Positions 35,436 through 43,288 of a DNA stretch of 64,000 nucleotides are shown here, one piece after another; the first letter of the stretch is position 1, and each line of letters starts with the position of its first letter. Position numbers and translations under genes: made by a program. This stretch comes from JBFWRK01 sp050248955 (GTDB lineage Bacteria; Actinomycetota; Acidimicrobiia; Acidimicrobiales; Ilumatobacteraceae): NCBI GenBank assembly GCA_050248955.1, contig JBFWRK010000018.1, forward strand, positions 27,513 through 91,512. Direction: 5' to 3'. The notes beneath the pieces were generated by a model, which searched no databases, was not told the origin of the DNA, and saw only the letters and a list, made by a program, of their open reading frames with translations.

Positions 35436-36238
35436 GCGCGACCCTGCCGCGGCCCGCCGAGCAGCGGAGCACGTGGCGAGCGGTCGCGCTGCCGAGCGAG
35501 CACGGCGGTTGGGGCCTCACGGCGGAGCCTGCACTGCTCGGGCTCCTCGTGGCGTGGTCAGCGGCCGGTGCTGCGCTCGCCGTCGCGACGATGGTGGCGT
35601 TCCTCGTCCGGACGCCGATCAAGACCGTGCTCGTCGACTGGTGGCGGGATCGCCGGCTCCCGCGGACCCGTGTCGCCGCGCTCATCGCCGGCGGCGAGCT
35701 CGCCGTGCTCGTCGCGCTGACCGCCGTGGCGAGTGCCCTCGCCGGCTGGGGGTGGCTCGTTCCAGCGCTCGTCGCGCTGCCGCTCATCGGCGTCGAGCTC
35801 TGGTTCGACATGCGCAGCCGGAGCCGGCGGCTGCTGCCCGAGCTGTGCGGTGCCGTCGGGATCGGCGCGTCGGCAACGGCTGTCGCTCTCGCCGGCGGGG
35901 TGGAGCCGGCACTCGCGTACGGCCTCTGGCTGGTGGTCGCCGGCCGTGCCATCAGCTCGATCCCGTTCGTGCGCGTCCAGATCTCACGGCTGCGGCGAGG
36001 CTCCGGCCCCGTCACCACGAGCGACGCCGCGCAAGTCGCCGGGGTCGCGATCGCCGCGGTCGGCGTGCTGCTCGACGAGCGCTTGGCCGCCGGCGTCGCC
36101 GGGCTGGTGGTGCTGGCGCTGCTCCAGACGTTCTGGGTGCGCCGGCCGCCGGTGGCGGCGAAGGTGCTCGGTCTGCGCCAGATGGCGCTCGGTCTCGGAC
36201 TCGTCGTCCTGACGGGTCTTTGTGTGCAACTCACATGA
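35432..36238 (+). CDS. YwiC-like integral membrane protein
   Basis: 268 residues from a GTG overlapping the regulator stop. It starts with the family hallmark ALPSEHGGWGLTAEPALLGLLVAW, then about eight helices with LVRTPIKTVLVDWWRDRR, ELWFDMRSRSRRLLPELCGA and WLVVAGRAISSIPFVRVQI (a UbiA-like cytosolic loop pattern). YwiC proteins are of unknown function; in Bacillus the gene lies in the nitrate-respiration region, as recalled. The same pairing with a Mo-nitrate-reductase-like cluster appears here. Confidence 0.85.
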   Translation: MSATLPRPAEQRSTWRAVALPSEHGGWGLTAEPALLGLLVAWSAAGAALAVATMVAFLVRTPIKTVLVDWWRDRRLPRTRVAALIAGGELAVLVALTAVASALAGWGWLVPALVALPLIGVELWFDMRSRSRRLLPELCGAVGIGASATAVALAGGVEPALAYGLWLVVAGRAISSIPFVRVQISRLRRGSGPVTTSDAAQVAGVAIAAVGVLLDERLAAGVAGLVVLALLQTFWVRRPPVAAKVLGLRQMALGLGLVVLTGLCVQLT

Positions 36239-36251
36239 GGAGATGAACAGG

Positions 36252-36971
36252 ATGACGGACATCCACGAGTCGATGACGCTCGGCGACCTGATCACGGCCC
36301 ACCCGACGCTGGCCAGGCAGCTGGAGCAGCGCGGGCTCGACTACTGCTGTGGCGGCGCCCGCACGTTGGCGACGGCGTGCGAGGAGATCGGCCTCGACGC
36401 ATCGACGGTCGCCGGTGAGCTCGCCGACGAGGCCACGGATGACGAGCCACCGGCCTGGGCGTTGATGGGTGTCGTCCAGCTGACCGAGCACCTCGAGTCG
36501 ACGCACCACCAGTACCTCTGGACCGAGCTGCCGCGGCTCGCGGCGCTCGTCGACAAGATCGTCGCCGTCCACGGCGACCGGCATCCCGAGCTGTTGCAGG
36601 TCCAGCGCGCCTTCCGGGAGATCCGTGCCGACCTCGAGCCGCACCTGATGAAGGAGGAGCGCGTGCTCTTCCCGCTGTCGCGACAGCTCGCCTCGAGCGA
36701 CACCCCGCCGGCCCTCCCCGGCGGGACGCTGAAGAACCCGATCTCCGTGATGCTCTCCGAGCACGACCGCGTCGGCGAGCTCCTCGCTGAGCTCCGCGAG
36801 CTGACGGGCGGCTACGAGCCACCGACAGACGGTTGCGCGTCCTACCAGGCCTGCTACGCCGGGCTGGCGGAGCTCGAGGCCGACACCCACCTCCACGTGC
36901 ACAAAGAGAACAACCTGCTGTTCCCGGCCGTCGTCCAGCTCGAAGAGCGCCTGGCAACCGCGACGCGCTGA
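36252..36971 (+). CDS. ric: RIC/ScdA-type iron-sulfur cluster repair di-iron protein
   Basis: 239 residues from ATG 36252 (MTDIHESMTLGDLITAHP) with GAGGAG ten bases ahead; an ATG at 36243 is also possible. The N-terminal ScdA domain carries RGLDYCCGGARTLATAC. The hemerythrin-like part follows with the His/Glu ligands in HLESTHHQYLWTEL, HLMKEERVLFPLS, LSEHDRVGELLAEL and DTHLHVHKENNLLFPAVV. Proteins of this family (YtfE, ScdA, DnrN) repair Fe-S clusters damaged by nitric oxide. Its place just before a nitrate-reductase-like operon fits protection from the NO formed there. Confidence 0.95.
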   Translation: MTDIHESMTLGDLITAHPTLARQLEQRGLDYCCGGARTLATACEEIGLDASTVAGELADEATDDEPPAWALMGVVQLTEHLESTHHQYLWTELPRLAALVDKIVAVHGDRHPELLQVQRAFREIRADLEPHLMKEERVLFPLSRQLASSDTPPALPGGTLKNPISVMLSEHDRVGELLAELRELTGGYEPPTDGCASYQACYAGLAELEADTHLHVHKENNLLFPAVVQLEERLATATR

Positions 36972-37000
36972 CGCCGGATCTGCCTGCTGCGGCGAGCACT

Positions 37001-38056
37001 ATGGTGCGGCTCATGGAGCCCACCGCCGCAACGCGGGAGCAGCTCGATCGCCGAGGGGCGATCTGGGGCCTCGTGGGCGTCGCGGTGACGCTCGCCATCG
37101 CCTTCATCGGTAGCGACGGCCTGGTGTGGTTCGACGCCGCGCTGGTCGGCTATCTCTTCGGGCTCGTCTTCGCGGTGTTCGGCGTGATCTACCGCTACGC
37201 CGTGTGGGTCCGACGACCGCCGACGGCGATGTTGAACCGTCGTGGATGGGATGCGTTCCGGTCGCGCAAGGGGCGGAACCTGTTGGCGTTGCCGTCGCTC
37301 GTGGGCACCCAGCTCCTGACGCAGGGCTTCATCCGCCGCCGCTCGAGAGCGCGTTGGCTCGCCCACCAACTCGTCTTCTGGGGGTGCATCCTCGCCGCAC
37401 TCGTCACGTTCCCGCTGACGTTGGGACTGCTCCACTTCGAGAGCGTCGGCCAGCAAGCCGACAGGTATCGGGTCCACATCTCGCGCGTCGGCGTCATGAA
37501 CTTCGATGCCGAGAGCATCCTCGGTTGGCTGATCTTCCATGCGCTCGACATCGCAGCCGTGCTCGTCCTGGCCGGCGTGTTCATCTTCCTGCGTCGCCGC
37601 CTGCGCGACCCTGGCGCCCTCGCGGTGGAGCGCAGCGGCGACTTCCTGGCGCTCGCCGGGCTGTTCGCGGTGTCGGTCACGGGGCTCTTCCTGACCGTCT
37701 CGAGCATCTGGTTGGACGGTCGGTTCTATGCCGCGCTCAACACGCTGCACGCGCTCACGGTGATCCTCGGGTTGATGTACATCCCGTTCGGCAAGCTGTT
37801 CCACATCTTCCAGCGCCCGGCCAACCTCGGGGTCGCCTACTACAAGCGCGCGAACGCCGATGGTCCGGCCGCGGTGTGCCCGCGCTGTGACGAACCGTTC
37901 GCGAGCGCGCAGCAGATCGAGGACCTGAAGTCGATCCTGCCCGAGCTCGGCTTCGACTACGGGCTCGGGGACGGCAACTACCAGGAGACGTGCCCACGCT
38001 GCCGGCGGGCCCAGGTCACGCTCGCCCAGTCGGCTCGCGTGGGTGGTTTCGGCTGA
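37001..38056 (+). CDS. cytochrome-b-like membrane subunit with C-terminal zinc ribbon
   Basis: 351 residues from ATG 37001 or 37013. About six membrane helices. His residues lie inside several helices (WLAHQLVFWGC, WLIFHALDIAAVL, LNTLHALTVILGLMYIPFGKLFHIF); the last pattern resembles NarI/HdrE-type heme-b subunits that oxidise quinol. After the helices, CPRC and a second CPRC near residues 290 and 335 form a zinc-ribbon or rubredoxin-like tail. The stop codon shares its last base with the start of the molybdoenzyme (TGATG). Inferred role: quinol-linked anchor of that enzyme. Family not securely identified. Confidence 0.65.
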   Translation: MVRLMEPTAATREQLDRRGAIWGLVGVAVTLAIAFIGSDGLVWFDAALVGYLFGLVFAVFGVIYRYAVWVRRPPTAMLNRRGWDAFRSRKGRNLLALPSLVGTQLLTQGFIRRRSRARWLAHQLVFWGCILAALVTFPLTLGLLHFESVGQQADRYRVHISRVGVMNFDAESILGWLIFHALDIAAVLVLAGVFIFLRRRLRDPGALAVERSGDFLALAGLFAVSVTGLFLTVSSIWLDGRFYAALNTLHALTVILGLMYIPFGKLFHIFQRPANLGVAYYKRANADGPAAVCPRCDEPFASAQQIEDLKSILPELGFDYGLGDGNYQETCPRCRRAQVTLAQSARVGGFG

Positions 38057-40287
38057 TGGCACGTCTCCCGATCAGCGAAGCGGAGCTCGTCGCCCGCTAC
38101 GGGCCGCATCTCAACGAGGCGCCTCCTGGCGGCTGGGACTCCGGACTCGAGTACGACAGCGTCGTCGACACGCACTGCTGCTTCTGCGGGCAGCAGTGCG
38201 GCATCAAGCTGAAGGTGAAGGACAACGCCGTCGTCGGGTTCGAGCCGTGGTACGAGTTCCCGTTCAACGAGGGCAAGCTCTGCCCGAAGGGGGTCAAGCG
38301 GTACCTGCAGGGCAGCCACCCGGACCGCCTGCTCCACCCGCTCGAGCGCGATCCGTCGTCACCGACCGGGTTCCGGCAGATCTCGTGGGAGCAGGCGCTG
38401 GACCGGGTCGTCAGCGAGATCCGACGGATCCAGGAGACGTACGGGCGGGACGCGTTCGCGATGCTCTCGGGCGTCTCGCTGACGAACGAGAAGAGCTACC
38501 TCATCGGCAAGTTCGCCCGCCTCGCGCTGCAGACCGCGAACCTCGACTACAACGGTCGCTTCTGCATGGTGTCGGCCGGGACCGGCGCCAAGAAGGCGTG
38601 GGGCATCGACCGCTCGCCGAACCCGTGGAGCGACATCCCGCTCGCCGACGTCGTTTGGATCGCCGGCTCCAACGTCGCCGAGACGTTCCCGATCACGACC
38701 AGCTACGTGTGGCGCGCTCGCGACCGGGGGGCGAAGCTGATCGTGCAAGATCCGCGGGTCGTGCCACTCGCCCGCACGGCTGACCTCTTCCTCGGGGTCC
38801 GGCCGGGGACCGACTCCGCGTTGTTCGGTGCGGTGCTGCACGAGCTCATCCGCAACGACTGGCTGGACCACGACTTCATCGCCGCCCACACCGTCGGCTT
38901 CGACGAGGCTGCAGCTGCTGTCGCCGACATGACCCCGGGGTGGGCCGCCGCCATCACGGGTGTGCCGGCGGCGAGGATCGAGCAGGCGGCGGAGTGGTGG
39001 GGCACGGCGGCAACCGGGATGCTGTTGCACGCCCGCGGCATCGAGCAGCACACGAAGGGCGTCGACAACGTGCTCGCCGCGATCAACCTCGGGTTGGCGA
39101 CGGGCAAGTTCGGCAAGCCCGGTTCCGGCGTGTCGACGATCACCGGGCAGGGCAACGGTCAAGGCGGGCGCGAGCACGGACACAAGTGCGACCAGCTGCC
39201 CGGGAACCGCGACATCACGAACCCAGAGCACCGTGCGCACGTCGCGTCCGTCTGGGGCTGCGACGAGTCCGAGATCCCGGGCAAGGGGATCCCCGCCGAG
39301 GAGATCATCGAGGCGATCCACGCCGGCGAGATCAAGGGGTTGCTGTCGATCTGCTTCAACCCCGTCGTCTCGGCGCCGGACGCGAACTTCACGGCGGAGG
39401 CGCTCGACAAGCTCGAGTTCTACTCCGTCATCGACTTCTTCCTCTCCGAGTCGGCACACCATGCCGATGTCGTGCTCCCCGGCTCGTTGCACGAGGAGGA
39501 CGAGGGCACCGCGACGACCGGTGAGGGCCGGATCATCAAGATCAACGCTGCCGTCTCACCGCCCGGTGAGGCCCGGCTCGACTGGCAGATCCTGCTCGAC
39601 ATCGCCGAGCGCCTCGGCCAGGGCCGGTACTTCCCCTACACCAGCACCCGCGAGATCTTCGAGGAGCTGCGGCTTGCGTCCGCCGGCGGCACGGCCGACT
39701 ACCGGGGGGCGACATGGGCGCGCATCCGCGACGAGCACGGCGTCTTCTGGCCGATCCCGGAGATCGGTCATCCGGGCACGCCTCGCTTGTTCGAGGGCGG
39801 ACGCTTCTACCACCCGGACGGCAAGGCCCGCTTCCACGGAGTGCCGTTCAGGGAGTCGGCCGAGGTGGTCGACGAGGAGTACCCGACGTGGCTGACCACC
39901 GGCCGGGTCGTCAGCCACTACCTGTCCGGCACGCAGACCCGCCGCATCGCCGGGCTCGTCGCGCAGTACCCGGCCCCACTGTGCGAGCTGCACCCGCAGC
40001 TCGCCGAGCAGGTCGGCGTGACGGAGGGTGACCTCGTCACGGTGAGCTCCCGCCGCGGGTCGATCACGCTGCCGGCTCACGTCGTCGCGACGATCCGACC
40101 CGACACGGTCTTCATCCCCTACCACTGGCCCGGGTCGCAGGCAGCGAACCAGCTCACCAATCGAGCGGTCGACCCGCTCTCCAAGATGCCCGAGTTCAAG
40201 GTGGCCGCCGTGAAGGTCGTGAGGGCAGGCGGGCGTGCCGAGACCACCGATCGGCGGGACTTCGACCTGCAGGAGGGCAGCCCGTGA
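38056..40287 (+). CDS. NapA/NasA-type molybdopterin oxidoreductase (nitrate reductase-like catalytic subunit)
   Basis: 743 residues from ATG 38056 (MARLPISEAELVARYG). No Tat signal, so it is cytoplasmic. The N-terminal [4Fe-4S] ligands are C41, C44, C48 and C76 (C-x2-C-x3-C-x27-C). The Mo ligand is C170 in NGRFCMVSAGTGAKKAWG, the position of the NapA/NasA Cys. The NVAETFP, TGQGNGQGGREHGHKCDQLPG and C-terminal molydop-binding domain (LTTGRVVSHYLSGTQTRR) follow. Likely reaction: nitrate to nitrite, with electrons from the adjacent Fe-S and Rieske proteins. Another oxyanion cannot be excluded. Confidence 0.88.
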   Translation: MARLPISEAELVARYGPHLNEAPPGGWDSGLEYDSVVDTHCCFCGQQCGIKLKVKDNAVVGFEPWYEFPFNEGKLCPKGVKRYLQGSHPDRLLHPLERDPSSPTGFRQISWEQALDRVVSEIRRIQETYGRDAFAMLSGVSLTNEKSYLIGKFARLALQTANLDYNGRFCMVSAGTGAKKAWGIDRSPNPWSDIPLADVVWIAGSNVAETFPITTSYVWRARDRGAKLIVQDPRVVPLARTADLFLGVRPGTDSALFGAVLHELIRNDWLDHDFIAAHTVGFDEAAAAVADMTPGWAAAITGVPAARIEQAAEWWGTAATGMLLHARGIEQHTKGVDNVLAAINLGLATGKFGKPGSGVSTITGQGNGQGGREHGHKCDQLPGNRDITNPEHRAHVASVWGCDESEIPGKGIPAEEIIEAIHAGEIKGLLSICFNPVVSAPDANFTAEALDKLEFYSVIDFFLSESAHHADVVLPGSLHEEDEGTATTGEGRIIKINAAVSPPGEARLDWQILLDIAERLGQGRYFPYTSTREIFEELRLASAGGTADYRGATWARIRDEHGVFWPIPEIGHPGTPRLFEGGRFYHPDGKARFHGVPFRESAEVVDEEYPTWLTTGRVVSHYLSGTQTRRIAGLVAQYPAPLCELHPQLAEQVGVTEGDLVTVSSRRGSITLPAHVVATIRPDTVFIPYHWPGSQAANQLTNRAVDPLSKMPEFKVAAVKVVRAGGRAETTDRRDFDLQEGSP

Positions 40288-40958
40288 GGTACGGCGTCGA
40301 CGACGTGCCGATCTTCGTGATCGACCAGAGTCGCTGCATCGGCTGCGAGGCGTGCGTGCAGGCGTGCCAGGAGTGCGGTACGCACCGCGGGCAGTCGCTC
40401 ATCCACCTCGAGCGGATCGACCGCGCCGCGACGACGCAGACCGCGCCGATGGTCTGCATGCACTGCGAGGACCCGACGTGCGCGCAGGTCTGCCCGGCTG
40501 ATGCGATCAAGCAGACCGAGTCGGGTGTCGTGCAGTCGGCGCTCAAGCCGCGCTGCATCGGCTGCTCGAACTGCGTGCTCGCCTGCCCGTTCGGGGTGCC
40601 GAAGTACATGGCCGACATCGATCAGATGATGAAGTGCGACATGTGCACCGACCGCACGTCCGAGGGGTTGAAGCCGATGTGCGCGTCGGTCTGCCCGAGC
40701 GAAGCGCTCTGGTACGGGACGATCGAGGAGTTCTCGACGAATCGTCGTGGCTCGCTCCTGCGCGACTTCCTCTTCGGACGCCAGGAGGTGCGCACGAAGG
40801 TGTACTCGGTGGTCGACGAGCTCGACGAGGGGCCGATCGTGGTCGGCGGCATCCCCGCACACAGCTGGCTCGACGACCCGTTCGGCATCGAGCACGACAT
40901 GGGATCGGGAATGGGGATGGGGATGGGGATGGGGACGGGAATGGGGACGGCGCGATGA
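40284..40958 (+). CDS. 4x[4Fe-4S] ferredoxin-like electron-transfer subunit
   Basis: 224 residues from GTG 40284, which overlaps the catalytic subunit stop and has AGGAGG just ahead. Sixteen cluster cysteines are arranged as CIGCEACVQACQEC, CMHCEDPTCAQVCP, CIGCSNCVLACP and CDMCTDRTSEGLKPMCASVCP, that is, four cubanes as in NarH/DmsB-type subunits. The protein ends with a Met-Gly tail (MGSGMGMGMGMGTGMG) encoded by a G-rich repeat. It should wire the molybdoenzyme to the Rieske protein and membrane subunit. Overlaps the Rieske gene by ATGA. Confidence 0.92.
   Translation: MRYGVDDVPIFVIDQSRCIGCEACVQACQECGTHRGQSLIHLERIDRAATTQTAPMVCMHCEDPTCAQVCPADAIKQTESGVVQSALKPRCIGCSNCVLACPFGVPKYMADIDQMMKCDMCTDRTSEGLKPMCASVCPSEALWYGTIEEFSTNRRGSLLRDFLFGRQEVRTKVYSVVDELDEGPIVVGGIPAHSWLDDPFGIEHDMGSGMGMGMGMGTGMGTAR
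40901..40950 (+). repeat. G-rich hexamer repeat, G-quadruplex-capable
   Basis: Eight runs of three or more G separated by two or three bases (units of GGGGAT/GGGGAC), ending nine bases before the Rieske ATG. On the mRNA-sense strand it could fold as a G-quadruplex. Unit length six keeps the frame whatever the copy number. Confidence 0.85.
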
Positions 40959-41476
40959 GCATCGACCCGCAGACCCCCCCGCTGCGCGACCAGGTGCCGG
41001 CGCCGCTGTGGAAGCGCGACTTCCCCTACGAGGCCGCCGCCGAGGAAGAGGTGACGCGCCGCGAGTTCACGCGCTACCTCGTGCTCGGCGCGGGCGCGAT
41101 GGCTGCCGGCAACGTCGGGATCGCAGCGTGGACGCAGCTGCGGTCGATCAACACCGGTGAGGCACGCCAGATCGTCGCGCTCGACGAGATCGAGCCGGGC
41201 GGCACGTTCCTGTTCCGCTACCCCACCGACGACGATCCGGCCGTGCTCCTCCGCCTCGCCGACGAGGGGCTCGTGGCGTTCAGCCAGAAGTGCACGCACC
41301 TCGGCTGCGTCGTGTACTTCGAGGAACAGGAGGACCGTTGGCACTGCCCCTGCCACGAGGGCAACTTCGACGCCCGCACCGGCGCGGTCCTCTCCGGGCC
41401 CCCGACGCGCCCACTCGGACGCATCGAGGTCGAGGTCCGCGACGGGCAGGTGTGGGCGCTCGGGAGAGAACCGTGA
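40955..41476 (+). CDS. Rieske [2Fe-2S] protein
   Basis: 173 residues from an ATG overlapping the ferredoxin stop. A twin-arginine-like motif and one helix (TRREFTRYLVLGAGAMAAG, residues 34-52) anchor it in the membrane. The cluster sits in C113-T-H115-L-G-C118 and C131-P-C133-H134-E-G; C118 and C133 form the usual disulfide. The Rieske domain would therefore lie outside the membrane if the Tat-like anchor is used, while the Mo subunit has no export signal. That topology mismatch is noted as a finding. Overlaps the next gene by GTGA. Confidence 0.92.
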   Translation: MSIDPQTPPLRDQVPAPLWKRDFPYEAAAEEEVTRREFTRYLVLGAGAMAAGNVGIAAWTQLRSINTGEARQIVALDEIEPGGTFLFRYPTDDDPAVLLRLADEGLVAFSQKCTHLGCVVYFEEQEDRWHCPCHEGNFDARTGAVLSGPPTRPLGRIEVEVRDGQVWALGREP

Positions 41477-41676
41477 AGGTGTCCGAGCGCGCTCGGCGAA
41501 CGTCGTCCGCCGTCGCGATCTACGTCATCGTCCTCGTCGCGTTCCAGGTCTTCCTGCTGACCGTCGTCGTCGAAGCGTTCGTGACCGACGACGAGTCGCT
41601 CGCCTGGTCCACTGCCGCCGTCTCGGTCGTCCTTGCATGTGCCGCCGCCGCCTTCTTGCGCTACCTGCGCCCCTGA
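41473..41676 (+). CDS. 67-residue two-helix membrane protein
   Basis: GTG start overlapping the Rieske stop. Two hydrophobic helices (VAIYVIVLVAFQVFLLTVVVEAF and TAAVSVVLACAAAAFLRYL, in pieces) separated by an acidic turn TDDESLAW. The basic N-terminus (KVSERARR) should be cytosolic. The tight overlap says it belongs to the oxidoreductase complex as a small accessory or anchor subunit. Its family is not recognised. Confidence 0.7.
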   Translation: MKVSERARRTSSAVAIYVIVLVAFQVFLLTVVVEAFVTDDESLAWSTAAVSVVLACAAAAFLRYLRP

Positions 41677-41691
41677 GCGCGGACGATCCAC

Positions 41692-42750
41692 GTGAGCACG
41701 ACCCGCTCCTCGGCGCTCGCAACCCTGTTCCCGGGCTACTTCGCGCTCGTGATGGCGACCGGGATCATCGCGATCGGCGCCGACCAGCAGGACCTCGGCT
41801 GGCTGTCGGCACCACTGTTCTGGATCGCCGTGGTCGCGCACGTCGTGCTCGCGGCGATGCTCACGGCACGCGCTGCGCTCCACCGGCGGGCACTCGTCAC
41901 CGACGCGACGAGCCACGCGAAGGGGTTCGCGTTCCTGACGACCATCGCGGCCACGAACGTCGTCGGTGCCGGGTGCGCAGTGATCCACGAGTGGTGGGAC
42001 GTCGCCCGAGTGCTGTGGTTCGTGGGGCTCGTGCTCTGGGTGCTGTTCGCCTACGCGACCCTCTTCGCGGTGATCCTCATCGACCCGAAGCCCGGCCTCC
42101 AGGCCGGCATCAACGGGACCTGGTTCCTGCTGACGGTCTCGCTGGAGTCGATCGCCGTGCTCGGCGCGCTCCTCGTTCGCCACGGCAGCGGGGACGGCAT
42201 CGCCTTCACCTCCCTGTGCGCGTTCGTGCTCGGCCTCATCCTCTACGTCGTCGTGATGACGATGGTCTTCCTGCGCTGGACGTTCCACCCGCTCGAGCCG
42301 ACGGAGGCAGATCCACCGGCATGGATCGCGGCCGGCGCGGTCGCGATCACCGTGCTCGCCGGCTCGAACCTGCTGCTCGCCCGGGAGGCGTCGGCGCGTC
42401 TGGAGCGAGTAGCTCCGTTCGTCGAGGGCGTCGTGGTGCTCGCGTGGGCCACGTCGACGTTCTGGCTGCCGGTCATGATCGCGATCGGTACGTGGCGACA
42501 CGTGCTTCGACGCGTGCCGCTCCGCTACCACCCGTCCTACTGGGCACTGGTCTTCCCGATCGGCATGTACGGCGCCGCCACGTTCCGGATGCGGACCGCA
42601 GTTGCGCTCGACTCCCTCGGCTGGCTGCCGAAGGTGATGCTGTTCTTCGCGCTCGTGGCCTGGGCCGCATCGGCCGTGGGCCTGCTCCACGCCGGGATGA
42701 CAGCATTCCGGCGGCGCTCGCCAACGGCAGATCGAGCGGCGCTCCGGTAA
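41692..42750 (+). CDS. TDT/SLAC1-family anion channel or transporter
   Basis: 352 residues, GTG start. About ten hydrophobic helices. The opening LFPGYFALVMATGIIAIG is the signature of the tellurite-resistance/dicarboxylate transporter (TDT) family, which includes TehA and plant SLAC1 anion channels. SLAC1-type channels pass chloride and nitrate (known), so here it may move nitrate in or nitrite out for the adjacent nitrate-reductase-like complex (inference). It is 15 bases downstream of the 67-residue gene and probably in the same operon. Confidence 0.88.
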   Translation: MSTTRSSALATLFPGYFALVMATGIIAIGADQQDLGWLSAPLFWIAVVAHVVLAAMLTARAALHRRALVTDATSHAKGFAFLTTIAATNVVGAGCAVIHEWWDVARVLWFVGLVLWVLFAYATLFAVILIDPKPGLQAGINGTWFLLTVSLESIAVLGALLVRHGSGDGIAFTSLCAFVLGLILYVVVMTMVFLRWTFHPLEPTEADPPAWIAAGAVAITVLAGSNLLLAREASARLERVAPFVEGVVVLAWATSTFWLPVMIAIGTWRHVLRRVPLRYHPSYWALVFPIGMYGAATFRMRTAVALDSLGWLPKVMLFFALVAWAASAVGLLHAGMTAFRRRSPTADRAALR

Positions 42751-42776
42751 CAGGTCGTCACGAAGGCCTCGTTACC

Positions 42777-43004
42777 GTGAACGCCGTGAGCGAGCCGGTC
42801 GACGTCCATCGGCGGCGATACGTCTTCCCGATGCACGGCGACACGATCGAGACCGTCGCGCGGCGCCTCTTCCCGGGCGACGACGAGGCGACCCGGCGGC
42901 TGCTCTCGTGGAACCTCCACCTCGCGCTCCGCCGTGCGCCGGTCGGCGCACCCGGCCAGCTGCTCGGCACCGACATCGTCTACGTCGAGCCACCGCTGCC
43001 ATGA
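42777..43004 (+). CDS. small protein with LysM-like domain
   Basis: 75 residues from GTG 42777; GTG 42786 is an alternative. FPMHGDTIETVARRLFPGDDEATRRLLSWNLHLA followed by GQLLGTDIVYVEPP is the beta-alpha-alpha-beta pattern of LysM-like domains, without a signal peptide. Its stop overlaps the start of the next small gene (ATGA), which in turn overlaps the D-aminoacylase gene. The three genes therefore form one translational unit. Function unknown; possibly a chaperone or partner for the hydrolase. Confidence 0.6.
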   Translation: MNAVSEPVDVHRRRYVFPMHGDTIETVARRLFPGDDEATRRLLSWNLHLALRRAPVGAPGQLLGTDIVYVEPPLP

Positions 43005-43288
43005 GCGAGCGCAGCAAGCGGCCCGAGCGGCCGAGAGCGGCAAGCAGCGCTGATCCGATGATCGTCGGTGCCGCGCTCGCGGCAGGGCACGACGGCCAGG
43101 CCGAGGTGACCCTGGACTTGTGCTACGCGAACGGCGCGCAGCGGAGTGCGAGCTACTCGTACGACGCGATCGCCGCCGCGCTCGACGCCGTCGGCGTGGC
43201 GAGCCTCGACGACCTCGTCGGCCGCCCGTGGACCATCCTGCTCGACCCATCGACCGAACTCATCCAGGAGACGACATGTTGGACCTGA
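43001..43288 (+). CDS. small hypothetical protein upstream of D-aminoacylase
   Basis: 95 residues from ATG 43001. A basic N-terminus (SERSKRPERPRA) is followed by VGAALAAGHDGQAEVTLDLCYANGAQRSASYSYDAIAAALDAVGV and SLDDLVGRPWTILLDPST. This looks like a compact alpha-beta fold; I do not know the family. Its last 13 bases overlap the D-aminoacylase gene in another frame, so coexpression is nearly obligatory. Confidence 0.6.
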   Translation: MSERSKRPERPRAASSADPMIVGAALAAGHDGQAEVTLDLCYANGAQRSASYSYDAIAAALDAVGVASLDDLVGRPWTILLDPSTELIQETTCWT

